Positions 7,852 through 16,119 of a DNA stretch of 64,000 nt are shown in pieces. Where the stretch lies: assembly GCA_964419055.1 (NCBI GenBank), contig CAYQNU010000003.1, positions 62,001 through 126,000 on the forward strand, read 5' to 3'. The translations under genes were made by a program, and so were the position numbers. This stretch comes from CAYQNU01 sp964419055. Lineage in GTDB: Bacteria; Bacteroidota; Bacteroidia; Flavobacteriales_D; Parvicellaceae. The notes under the pieces are model-generated. The model was not told the DNA's origin and searched no databases. It saw only the letters and a program-made list of their open reading frames with translations. Within the stretch, counting starts at the first letter, position 1. Every line of letters starts with the position of its first letter.

Positions 7852-9885
7852 TTGAAAAAAAGAACTACCATTTTTAGACAATTAATTGTTTCGGTTTTAT
7901 TACCGGTAGTGCTTTTAATTTCGTTTTTGAGCTACTACAACTACACCGAGAAGAAGGAACAAATAGAAGAAAACCGAAAAGAAACCATCCAATTAATTCA
8001 AACCGAAATAGGTGATTTATTGACCTTTTTTGATTTAACCTTGTTTGAAATAGAAAAAGAAATGGCCACTGAAGGTGAGCGATTAGCAGGAATATTAGTG
8101 AATGATATTTTTGCAAAAACCAATCGCATTTTAGAATTAAATTTAGACAGTTTGCGCTATGCTATTGGGATGGATTCAACTCAAGATATTTATATTATTG
8201 ATGTAAATGGCGTGATTGTCAACACCTCTTACCCACCCGATTTAGGTCTTGATTTTTATGCTATGAGTGATTATTTTATTGGACATTTTGGATCAATAAG
8301 AAATGAACCTGGATTTGTAGCTGATAGAATCAGTATTGAAATGTCTACCAATTTGCCCAAGAAATACATGTACCAAACCACCCATGACAAATTGTTTATT
8401 GTGGAATTAGGTTTTTACAGTGAACCAGCAAAAAATTTAGTTAGCTATTTTACCGAAAAAGTGAATACGATGCCTCAAAAATATAAAGGGATCGACACGG
8501 TGAGTCTATTCTTTGGAACCAGCGGTTTTGCCAGTTATCAAAAACATTCTATGCCCAAGAGAGATAGTATTATCGGATTAGAAACATTGAATAGTGGAAA
8601 AACGAATCGCAGCACTTTTGAACTGAATGATTTACTATACACGTCAGAATATTCAGCTATAAATATGCAATCTTCTGTTTTACATAAAGGATATTTGATT
8701 CGAATTGTGCACAACGATGCCATGCTGCGGGCGTTAAACCAAGCGGAATTAAAGAAATTTGCCATCAATTTGTTACTTTTCGGTTTGCCTATTTTTCTAT
8801 TAATTCTTTGGCGTGCGCGTGTTTTATCAAAACCAATCAGCACATTAGTCGAAAAAATGGATTCCATTCAAAGTGGTAATCTATCCGAACGAATTGTTGT
8901 GTCGGGTAATAATGAAGTTACCGATTTAGGTGAACATTTTAATTCAATGATTTCTGAATTACAAGAGTCGTATGCCACATTGGAACAAAAAGTAAAAGAT
9001 CGAACGCATCAATTATCCGAACAAAAGCACATCATCGAAGAAAAGCATAAAGAAATTACTGATAGCATAAATTATGCAGAGCGAATTCAACGTAGCTTTT
9101 TGGCTACAAAAGAATTATTAGATGAAAATTTAGCGGACTACTTTGTTTTTTTTAAACCTAAAGATGTCGTAAGCGGGGATTTTTATTGGGCAGCTTCGAC
9201 CACTTCGACTTCGCTCAGTGGACAAAGCTCAGCTACCAATCGAAAATTTGCTTTCTGTTGTGCGGACAGCACCGGTCATGGAGTGCCTGGAGCTATTATG
9301 AGTATTTTGAATATTTCTAGTTTGGAGAAAGCAATGGAGACCGAAAGTGAACCGCATCAAATTTTGAATGCCACAAGAAAGATAATCATAAATCGACTCA
9401 AAAAAGATGGCAGCCCTGAAGGCGGTAAAGATGGTATGGACTGCACTTTATTACTTTTTAATCACGACAAAACGATGCTGCATTTTTCTGCGGCCAACAA
9501 CCCTGTTTTTATTGTTCGGCAAACCCCACCTTTGTCCTCCCCAATGGAGAGGATAGGCGGGGTTGCAAGCAACCTTAAACTAATTGAATTTAAAGCCGAT
9601 AAGATGCCGGTTGGTAAACATGATAAAGATCAAGAATCCTTTACTCTACAGACGGTGGAACTTCAAAAAGGGGATTGTATTTATACTTTAACAGATGGTT
9701 TTCCCGATCAATTTGGTGGAGAAAAAGGCAAAAAATATATGATTAAAAATTTGAAAGAATATATTCGAAGTATGGCACACTTGCCTATGAATGAGCAACA
9801 CCAGCTTTTAAGTACCGAGTTTGAAAATTGGAAAGGGGTAAACGAACAAATTGACGATGTTTGCATCATAGGCGTTAGAATATGA
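7852..9885 (+). CDS. Membrane sensor HAMP-SpoIIE (PP2C-type) serine phosphatase
   Basis: Transmembrane PP2C-like phosphatase, 677 residues, probably starting at TTG 7852 (no better ATG precedes the first membrane segment). Order: membrane helix at residues 10-27; extracytoplasmic sensor domain to about 300; second membrane helix about 303-322; HAMP linker about 323-375; coiled coil about 375-415; SpoIIE/PP2C catalytic domain about 425-677. Metal-binding motifs are visible: VSGDFYW, CADSTGHGVPGA, DGMDCT, LTDGFPDQFGG and DDVCIIG. Such proteins dephosphorylate anti-anti-sigma or related Ser/Thr-phosphorylated partners; the partner is not evident here. Two in-frame palindromic inserts interrupt variable parts of the catalytic domain (see separate entries) but leave the motifs intact. 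Transcribed divergently from ileS. Confidence 0.9.
   Translation: MKKRTTIFRQLIVSVLLPVVLLISFLSYYNYTEKKEQIEENRKETIQLIQTEIGDLLTFFDLTLFEIEKEMATEGERLAGILVNDIFAKTNRILELNLDSLRYAIGMDSTQDIYIIDVNGVIVNTSYPPDLGLDFYAMSDYFIGHFGSIRNEPGFVADRISIEMSTNLPKKYMYQTTHDKLFIVELGFYSEPAKNLVSYFTEKVNTMPQKYKGIDTVSLFFGTSGFASYQKHSMPKRDSIIGLETLNSGKTNRSTFELNDLLYTSEYSAINMQSSVLHKGYLIRIVHNDAMLRALNQAELKKFAINLLLFGLPIFLLILWRARVLSKPISTLVEKMDSIQSGNLSERIVVSGNNEVTDLGEHFNSMISELQESYATLEQKVKDRTHQLSEQKHIIEEKHKEITDSINYAERIQRSFLATKELLDENLADYFVFFKPKDVVSGDFYWAASTTSTSLSGQSSATNRKFAFCCADSTGHGVPGAIMSILNISSLEKAMETESEPHQILNATRKIIINRLKKDGSPEGGKDGMDCTLLLFNHDKTMLHFSAANNPVFIVRQTPPLSSPMERIGGVASNLKLIEFKADKMPVGKHDKDQESFTLQTVELQKGDCIYTLTDGFPDQFGGEKGKKYMIKNLKEYIRSMAHLPMNEQHQLLSTEFENWKGVNEQIDDVCIIGVRI
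9192..9229. repeat. In-frame imperfect palindrome inside the SpoIIE domain
   Basis: Inverted repeat AGCTT-N3-CCACT ... AGTGG-N3-AAGCT around a 12-base centre. It encodes the low-complexity segment STTSTSLSGQSSA between GDFYW and the metal-binding CADSTGHG motif, where other SpoIIE-type domains have only a short turn. The core CTTCGACTTCGCTCAGTG resembles short dispersed repeats I know from Bacteroidota genomes (recalled, not searched). Confidence 0.7.
9519..9566. repeat. Second in-frame palindrome inside the SpoIIE domain
   Basis: Imperfect inverted repeat with left arm beginning GCAAACCCCACCT and right arm ending GGCGGGGTTGC around a short AATG centre. It encodes the segment TPPLSSPMERIGGVAS between FIVRQ and LIEFKADKMPVG, two strands that are nearly adjacent in other members of the family. 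The reading frame is kept. Confidence 0.7.
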
Positions 9886-9958
9886 TGTAAACGAGTCAGT
9901 TTACCTTGAGCTTGTCGAAAGAATGTTTGCATCATAGACTTAAGAATATGATTTAAAC
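9857..9958. repeat. Direct repeat of the phosphatase 3' end flanking a 30-base insert
   Basis: Bases 9857-9892, which include the last codons and stop of the phosphatase gene, are repeated at 9923-9958 with 4 mismatches in 36. Between them is a 30-base segment containing CTTGAGCTTGTCGAAAG, a short sequence of a type that recurs in many Bacteroidota intergenic regions. The remainder of 9886-10080 holds only this and the terminator at 10021-10052. Confidence 0.8.
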
Positions 9959-10020
9959 CTTGGCTTAGTAGCAGTAAATTCTAGTATTAACATAGCTTAT
10001 CAAATCCTTAAAATACGGAC

Positions 10021-10052
10021 AAAAAAAAGCGGTACTTATTAGCACCGCTTTT
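10021..10052 (-). terminator. Intrinsic terminator of the DUF2911 gene
   Basis: Perfect 9-base stem AAAAGCGGT / ACCGCTTTT with a 10-base loop. Read on the minus strand it is followed by eight T residues, about 30 bases after the stop codon of the DUF2911 gene. It could also stop plus-strand transcription from the phosphatase gene. Confidence 0.85.
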
Positions 10053-10080
10053 CAAAATTATTGAGTTTAAAAGAAACTTT

Positions 10081-10929
10081 TTATTTTTTGCTCCATTTTT
10101 CAATAGTGCCACCAATATAATCAGCCCATCCTTTGCTATCTGCAGCTAACGCTAATTTTTTAGCTTCTTCAGCTTTAGCAATGGCTTTCTTTTCATCACC
10201 GTTTTTATACATTATTTGCGCTTGTAAAAATACACTTGAATGCATTGGTTTAATAGCAATTGATTTTTCTACATATTCAGAGGCTTTTTTCATATCACCT
10301 TTTGAATCAAAGTAATAGCTCGCTGCTCTGTAATATACTTTTTCAAGTTCTTTACCTTCTGCGATAGCTGCTTCGATATTCTTTTCAGCCGATTTGTCGG
10401 TATCTAATGTAAAAGGAATTTCCACTTTCATTTTTTCCCAAGCTATGGTAATAGCACCTGAATTAGGTGTAATGTTGTTGGTCTCAATAGTCAACGTTTC
10501 TGTTAACGGATTTTCTTTAGCTTTTACTTTAATTCTAAAAACTTCATCTTTTGCATCGTATTCATCAGCTCCCGTTTTTTCAAGATCTCTAGAAAATACT
10601 AAGGTAAAGGTCATATCTTTAGAAACTATAGCATACATAGCATATGTTCCTGGTTCCAATACATTTTTTTCAAACATCATTTGTTCTGATGTAGTAATTT
10701 TGGTTGAAGCATTTGCTCCCAATCTCCAATTAGCATCAAATGGCACCACATCACCAAAAATAACGCGACCCTTTACGCTAGGACGTGAATATTCAATACT
10801 AATTTTGTTTAGTCCTACTGTTTGTTGTACTTTACTCGTTGGACTTGGTTTTGGTAATTCTTGTGCCATTCCCATAATACCTATTGAAAGGCTTAATGCA
10901 GTTAAAACTGTTTTTTTTGTGTTTTTCAT
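10081..10929 (-). CDS. Secreted DUF2911 protein with C-terminal TPR-like helices
   Basis: A 282-residue exported protein: signal peptide at residues 1-22 (cleavage after GMAQ), then a DUF2911-type domain from about residue 30 to 180. That domain carries the characteristic IEYSRPSVKGRVIFG and PFDANWRLGANASTKI segments. The last 90 residues are helical and repeat the TPR pattern (YYFDSKGDMKKASEYVEKSI and a second unit). The biochemical function of DUF2911 is not known; it is common in Bacteroidota. It is the last gene of a probable minus-strand operon (gap 27 bases after the symporter) and is followed by a strong terminator. Confidence 0.85.
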   Translation of the reverse strand: MKNTKKTVLTALSLSIGIMGMAQELPKPSPTSKVQQTVGLNKISIEYSRPSVKGRVIFGDVVPFDANWRLGANASTKITTSEQMMFEKNVLEPGTYAMYAIVSKDMTFTLVFSRDLEKTGADEYDAKDEVFRIKVKAKENPLTETLTIETNNITPNSGAITIAWEKMKVEIPFTLDTDKSAEKNIEAAIAEGKELEKVYYRAASYYFDSKGDMKKASEYVEKSIAIKPMHSSVFLQAQIMYKNGDEKKAIAKAEEAKKLALAADSKGWADYIGGTIEKWSKK

Positions 10930-10956
10930 CTTTCTTTTATTTTAATTATATAGTTT

Positions 10957-12660
10957 TTAATTTAATTGTGTTTTCGTGTTAGTATCAACATCTAATACTC
11001 CATTTTGTTCATTTTTAATACCCAATTGTATCAATACGGCACTTAAAATTACCAGCACACTTCCAATGACATTATACCACAAATAGCCCAATTCAATCAC
11101 TTTCGTCACGGTTAGAATATGTAAAGTAATCACTGTAGTTTGTCCGATAATGGTTGCTATAAAAATGGCTTTTGATTTCACTTTTTTGATAAAAAATGCT
11201 ACCAAAAATATACCTAAAATGGTGCCATAAAATAGAGAACCTATTATATTAACCAATTCAATAAGATTTTCAAATAAATTGGCAACTAACGCTACAAATA
11301 TAGCCACTACACCCCAAATAACGGTTAGCCATTTGCTGATTTTCATTTCTTGCTCATCAGAATGGGTGTGTTTATTTAATCGTTTATAAAAATCTATAGT
11401 GGAGGTACTGCTCAACGCATTTAACTCTCCCGATGTGGAGGACATTGCGGCTGAAAGAATTACAGCAAGCAACAATCCAATTAATCCATGAGGTAGATAA
11501 TTCAGAATGAAATATAAAAAAATGTAATCTCCGTCCTTTTGAACATAATCTAAATCCAACTCATTTAATGATTGTTTATATTGATTACGGATATTATCTT
11601 GTTGAATTTGGAGGGCATGCACGTCTTCCACTTCACCTTTTGCTAGCAATACTTTTTTCTTTTCTTCAAAAACTGTTTTATAACGATTTTCCATTTCGGT
11701 TAATTCTGGATACATATCCACTGAAACGGTAGTATTAGAAGGATTAAAAATAATGGGGGGTTGATTAAACTGAAAACTAACAAAAATCATCACTCCCACC
11801 AACAAGATAAAAAACTGCATTGGAATTTTGAAAACACCATTAAACAACAACCCCAAACGAGATTCCCTAAGTGTTTTACCGCCTAAATACCGTTGGACTT
11901 GAGATTGGTCTGTTCCAAAATAAGATAACGATAAAAACAACCCTCCCGTTAATCCCGACCAAATGGTATACCTACTCTCGTAATTAATGGAGGTATCAAT
12001 AACTTCCATTTTACCTAAATTTCCCGCTACTTCAAACGCATCTAAAAACCCCATTCCCACAGGTAAACTATCCAAAACATAATAAAAGGCAACCACCATT
12101 CCTCCCATGATGACACCCATTTGCCATTTTTGAGTAAGAGAAACGGCCCTACTTCCCCCCGAAACAGTATAAATAATTACCAATGCACCGATAGCAATAC
12201 ACGTAAATTGAAGATTCCATCCTAACAAACTGGACAAAATAATAGAAGGCGCATATATAGTAATACCGGCCGCCAAACCACGAGAAAGCAAAAAGATACC
12301 AGCAGTTACCGAACGCATACGGTAATCAAAACGCTGCTCTAAATATTCATAGGCTGTGTAGACCCTCAAACGATAATAAATGGGTAGAAAAAATGCCGAA
12401 ACAATAATCATGGCAATGGGCAAACCAAAATAAAATTGTACAAAACCCATCCCAGATTCATACCCTTGTCCGGTGGTAGATAAAAAAGTAATGGCACTAG
12501 CCTGAGTGGCCATTATTGAAAGTCCAATGGTGAACCATTTTTCCTCATTATTACCTTTGAGGTAACTTTCCAAATTGTTGTTTTTGCGCGTTTTCCAACT
12601 ACCATAAACAACGATAGCCAATAGTGTGAAGCTCAATACCAACCAATCAATGATACTCAT
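10957..12660 (-). CDS. Sodium:solute symporter (SSS family)
   Basis: A 567-residue polytopic inner-membrane protein with about 13-14 hydrophobic segments. Hallmarks of the SSS family are the N-terminal LSIMATQASAITFLSTTGQGYE segment near residues 48-70 and TVSGGSRAV near 166. SYFGTDQSQVQRYLGG near 250 and AVILSAAMSSTSGELNALSS near 405 also fit. A charged loop of about 70 residues (near 310-380) lies between helices. The substrate cannot be read from sequence. Gene order suggests a link with the PIG-L deacetylase upstream: sugar or amino-sugar derivatives released outside the cell could be imported here. The 46-residue membrane protein encoded just upstream may be a partner. Confidence 0.9.
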   Translation of the reverse strand: MSIIDWLVLSFTLLAIVVYGSWKTRKNNNLESYLKGNNEEKWFTIGLSIMATQASAITFLSTTGQGYESGMGFVQFYFGLPIAMIIVSAFFLPIYYRLRVYTAYEYLEQRFDYRMRSVTAGIFLLSRGLAAGITIYAPSIILSSLLGWNLQFTCIAIGALVIIYTVSGGSRAVSLTQKWQMGVIMGGMVVAFYYVLDSLPVGMGFLDAFEVAGNLGKMEVIDTSINYESRYTIWSGLTGGLFLSLSYFGTDQSQVQRYLGGKTLRESRLGLLFNGVFKIPMQFFILLVGVMIFVSFQFNQPPIIFNPSNTTVSVDMYPELTEMENRYKTVFEEKKKVLLAKGEVEDVHALQIQQDNIRNQYKQSLNELDLDYVQKDGDYIFLYFILNYLPHGLIGLLLAVILSAAMSSTSGELNALSSTSTIDFYKRLNKHTHSDEQEMKISKWLTVIWGVVAIFVALVANLFENLIELVNIIGSLFYGTILGIFLVAFFIKKVKSKAIFIATIIGQTTVITLHILTVTKVIELGYLWYNVIGSVLVILSAVLIQLGIKNEQNGVLDVDTNTKTQLN

Positions 12661-12699
12661 ATTATCGAGTTTTTAAAATCAAGGTTTACAATCATTTTA

Positions 12700-12840
12700 T
12701 CAATTATTGAAGGTATTAGTAATCCATAGAAAAAAGATGATTTGAAGTAATAAAAAAAACACTAATCCCCAATAGAATACGTTCCACTTGGTTGATTTCC
12801 CTTCGGTTTGTTCTTTATCAATGCTATTCGTATCTTCCAT
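12700..12840 (-). CDS. 46-residue single-pass membrane protein between deacetylase and symporter
   Basis: A short frame starting MEDTNSIDKEQTEG: a polar N-terminus, then one hydrophobic helix (VFYWGLVFFLLLQIIFFLWI), then a short tail ending NTFNN. Its ATG shares the A with the TAA stop of the PIG-L gene (sequence TAATG on the minus strand), so translation is probably coupled. The stop lies 39 bases before the symporter start. I do not recognise a family. By position it could be a small subunit of the symporter, but that is inference. The overlap, clean membrane helix and operon position make it more likely real than chance. Confidence 0.65.
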   Translation of the reverse strand: MEDTNSIDKEQTEGKSTKWNVFYWGLVFFLLLQIIFFLWITNTFNN

Positions 12841-15299
12841 TACTCTGATTTTGTATAACTCAACATATTGGCAAATAATTTATAGGCCCCTTCTACTCCG
12901 CTGGGTAATTGTCTAAAAAAGGAAATACCTGTATAAATCATTTGTCCTTTTCCGTATTTGGCAACAATTAAACCTCCGTTTGCTGGATTTTTACCGGTAT
13001 CATTCCACGAAATTATAGGTATAAATGGCTTTTCAAACTTTTCAGCAAAATACAAACCTCTTTCCTGAACCCAATTATCAAAATCAGTTTCTTCGATTTT
13101 ATTGGGGCTTGTTAAAAGTTGATGTTTGGGCTCTAAATACGTAACTTTTGCATCTTCTTCGGTAACTCGTTCTCTACCAATTTCAAATGGTACGGGACCA
13201 ATTTTCATTTGTTTAACCGAACTCGAGGAGGTGTTGTATTGCACAATTAAATTGCCACCTTGTTCTACATATTGAATCAATTTATCGTTGTAGTTTAATA
13301 ACTCTGGTGTGACATTAAATGCGCGTATTCCCACCACAACCGATTGAAAAACATTCAAATTCACTTCACTAAGGTCTTTCAATTCCAGCAGTGTAACATC
13401 AAATCCCATCCGGGTAATGGCATTTGGCACTCCTTCTTGTACCCCTTTGATATACGCCACTTTACCTTGTTTAATCTTTACATCCAATTTTTTTACTGGC
13501 AATCGCACAGGTTGAAAAAGTACTTGTGTAGGAATGTGGTCGTATTTAATTTCTTCAAATGAAAACACGTTGTTCCCTTTGGCATCCGTAAATGACAACA
13601 TCCCTGAAACGGCCTCATTGGTAGTTTCAAGTGTACATTCAATCCATTGTTCTTGATGTTTTATTGAAGAAGATAACGGTATTTTGGAAGGGCTCACTAC
13701 CCAGCCTTTGGGTGCCGTAATCAGTAACGTATCTGCCAAAACTTTGCTAAAATTATGGATCGAAGCTTTAAGTACTTTTTTGGCACCTACTGTAGCTAAA
13801 AAAACCTCCTCATCAAAATTCACCGAAAAATTAGGTGTACAAATCAATTCGCGTTTTCGTTCACCATAAGAAGGATCGCTCCATTTGTGAATACCTGTAA
13901 CCCAATAATTAATTAGTGTACCGTTGATACTCAAGGTAACCTCCATTTGTATACTCGGAGCTGATTCCGGTTTACCTAAATTAGACGAATTAGAAACCTC
14001 ATACAAGTCGTTGTAGTTTTTTTCTAACCAATAGGGCTGGTATATTTCTTTTGAAGGAATTACCGTCAAAGGAATGGTTGTTTGCTCATTGAGAATGGAT
14101 TTGGATTGTTGCACGGCTCGAATTTCTAAAGATGTTCCTGAAGCTTTCAAAAAATTAACCGTGTGGGAAGATCTATTAACCAAATTGAGACTTAAATTCA
14201 GCTCTTGACCATTTATAAATCCATAATCTTCGGCTGTCAAATCCATATACAAACCTAAACAATTGGCAATTAACTGCTCACATAATTTACGTTTTTCATT
14301 TCGTAGGTAAGCGTCTTTTATGGTCAACAGTTCGGGGTAAATGGCCAGCAACTGAGGCACATTATTGGCCGTGTTTCTAAAATCAAAAGTTTCAATTAAA
14401 TTATCTACTAATTTACTCAATTTTTTAGTGGCCACATTATCCCAATTGCGCGTGGCTTTGGAAAAAAATGACGTTTGTAGTTTTTCACCTGCTAAATATT
14501 GAAAATATTCTAATCGGCTACCACGTTCAATTACACTACCAAAACCTTGACACTTGTGTTGGCTACGAGCTAAGGTTCCTATTTCGTTATAAGATTGACC
14601 CAACAATGGATTGTAACCGCCAATATCAAAGATGAGATAATCGGGGTTATTTTTGGCTAAGGTATCAATGCCTTTGTTCCACCAATTGCTGGCATTCCAA
14701 TAGAGTGAAGTAGTTTTCCAAAGACCCAATTCCTTTATTTGAGTAGGATTGTAATTGGGATCGGCTGCTTTTTCAAACGCTTCAATGGCCAACAATGAAG
14801 AGGCGGTGTGATGACCATGACCTGCGCGTTCATCTGGAGGGAAACGTGCCACAATAACATCGGGTTTGAATTGTCTGATAATGGTTACAACATCTTTGAG
14901 CACCTCATCTTTGTTCCATTTTTTGAACGATTCATCTGCAGAACGAGAGTAACCAAAGTCAACTGCTCTAGAAAAAAATTGTGTGGAGCCATCAATGGCT
15001 CGTGCTTGCAACAATTCTTGAGAACGTAGTAACCCCAAATTAGCTCCTAATTCCTCTCCTATAAGATTTTGACCACCATCCCCTCTTGTAAGCGACAAAT
15101 AAGCTGTTTCAGCCTTTTCGCCCAAAGAAAACCATGCAAGAGCACGCGTATTTTCATCGTCAGGATGTGCTGCAATGTATAAAACCCTTTTAAGTGATTG
15201 AAATTTTTGAGCCTGAACAAATATCTCGGAAGACGATTGCTGGGCTATGTAAAACAAAGGCGAAAGAGCAAAAAAGAAACACCAAACGGATTTAAACAT
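12840..15299 (-). CDS. Secreted PIG-L (LmbE-like) family deacetylase with long C-terminal region
   Basis: An 819-residue exported protein: signal peptide about residues 1-19, then a PIG-L/LmbE zinc deacetylase domain. Metal-binding AAHPDDEN is at residues 43-50 and the second metal site GHGHH at 160-164. PIG-L enzymes remove N-acetyl groups from GlcNAc-type substrates. The rest (about 300-819) contains beta-rich segments and, near 600-800, a region that looks like a glutamine-amidotransferase-like fold (VVVGIRAFN, GGNLIVQYNTS, GKGQMIYTGISFFRQ). This arrangement is common in Bacteroidota. It is the first gene of the operon with the small membrane protein, the symporter and DUF2911. No exact promoter consensus was found in the 179 bases upstream. 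Confidence 0.88.
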   Translation of the reverse strand: MFKSVWCFFFALSPLFYIAQQSSSEIFVQAQKFQSLKRVLYIAAHPDDENTRALAWFSLGEKAETAYLSLTRGDGGQNLIGEELGANLGLLRSQELLQARAIDGSTQFFSRAVDFGYSRSADESFKKWNKDEVLKDVVTIIRQFKPDVIVARFPPDERAGHGHHTASSLLAIEAFEKAADPNYNPTQIKELGLWKTTSLYWNASNWWNKGIDTLAKNNPDYLIFDIGGYNPLLGQSYNEIGTLARSQHKCQGFGSVIERGSRLEYFQYLAGEKLQTSFFSKATRNWDNVATKKLSKLVDNLIETFDFRNTANNVPQLLAIYPELLTIKDAYLRNEKRKLCEQLIANCLGLYMDLTAEDYGFINGQELNLSLNLVNRSSHTVNFLKASGTSLEIRAVQQSKSILNEQTTIPLTVIPSKEIYQPYWLEKNYNDLYEVSNSSNLGKPESAPSIQMEVTLSINGTLINYWVTGIHKWSDPSYGERKRELICTPNFSVNFDEEVFLATVGAKKVLKASIHNFSKVLADTLLITAPKGWVVSPSKIPLSSSIKHQEQWIECTLETTNEAVSGMLSFTDAKGNNVFSFEEIKYDHIPTQVLFQPVRLPVKKLDVKIKQGKVAYIKGVQEGVPNAITRMGFDVTLLELKDLSEVNLNVFQSVVVGIRAFNVTPELLNYNDKLIQYVEQGGNLIVQYNTSSSSVKQMKIGPVPFEIGRERVTEEDAKVTYLEPKHQLLTSPNKIEETDFDNWVQERGLYFAEKFEKPFIPIISWNDTGKNPANGGLIVAKYGKGQMIYTGISFFRQLPSGVEGAYKLFANMLSYTKSE

Positions 15300-15478
15300 G
15301 ATACATTATTTAAATTAGGATTGGCGAATTTAATCTAAAAAAACCGCTTTTGCCACAAAAATTGGTTAAATGCTGAATTGAAGAGGTTGTAAATAGTTGG
15401 GAATTATAAAAGAATTAAGATATAAATGCTTGTGTTATTTTCGAAAAAGTACTTTAAAAACGTTTCTATTACATCCAA

Positions 15479-15868
15479 TTATTTCATTTCTTGATACCAA
15501 ACTAATCTTATTTTTTCGGAACTTAAAATACTATCACATATAACCCATTCACTTGATGGACCAGGCAAAAAACTGGGTCCACATAAAATTTGGCCATTAT
15601 TTGAATAAACTGTAATTACTCCGAAGGATATTCCATCAGCTGGCAATCTTTTAACGAAAAAAGTCTGTCCATTTTTTTTATATTCATAAATAGTCCAACA
15701 ACTTTCGTTTCCGCAACACAGACCTAGGCCTTTGCAATCCTTTTTCCTCTCTTTTATTATTTCTTTTAGCCAATCAGGAATATCTCTTGGATAATCTTTT
15801 TTACACGAGTTTATACTTATGAGGCATATTAACACAGCTGAGAAAAAAAGGAATAGTTTAGTTTTCAT
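15479..15868 (-). CDS. Small cysteine-rich lipoprotein of unknown function
   Basis: A 129-residue protein with a type II signal peptide and lipobox ISINSC (Cys22), followed by a Lys-rich +2 region. The mature part is short and beta-rich with a cluster of cysteines (Cys45, the pair in LCCGNESC). It contains W-x-IYEYKKNGQTFFVK and IRLVWYQEMK. The pattern of a conserved WTIYEY segment and paired Cys resembles small DUF6970-type lipoproteins, but I am not sure of that. It stands alone, 251 bases after the Omp28-like gene; that gap (15869-16119) shows only AT-rich sequence. Confidence 0.7.
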   Translation of the reverse strand: MKTKLFLFFSAVLICLISINSCKKDYPRDIPDWLKEIIKERKKDCKGLGLCCGNESCWTIYEYKKNGQTFFVKRLPADGISFGVITVYSNNGQILCGPSFLPGPSSEWVICDSILSSEKIRLVWYQEMK

Positions 15869-16119
15869 ATAGAAAATAACTTAATTTACAAAAACTGCTA
15901 AAATCCTTAAGAAAAAAAACGTCAAATTTTTCATATTTTTATGATTTGCCTCATTGTTTAAGCATTAATAGTAATTACTTAGCTAAGCTATACTAAATCA
16001 GCTACATAACCAAATAAACTTACTTTTATTTGATGAAAAATAACTATATCTTGAGATTAAAGGGTAATATTTTAATGCAAAAAAAGCAATACCAAATAGA
16101 AAACCTAGAGTTCATATAA

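Noticed and set aside
10394..10945. 183-codon plus-strand frame opposite the DUF2911 gene
   Set aside because: The minus-strand frame has a signal peptide and recognisable DUF2911 motifs; the opposite frame has no recognisable features.
15300..16119. Search for tRNA or small RNA genes in the gaps at 15300-15478 and 15869-16119
   Set aside because: No cloverleaf-like arms, conserved tRNA T-loop or strong hairpin with T run was seen; the sequence is AT-rich only.
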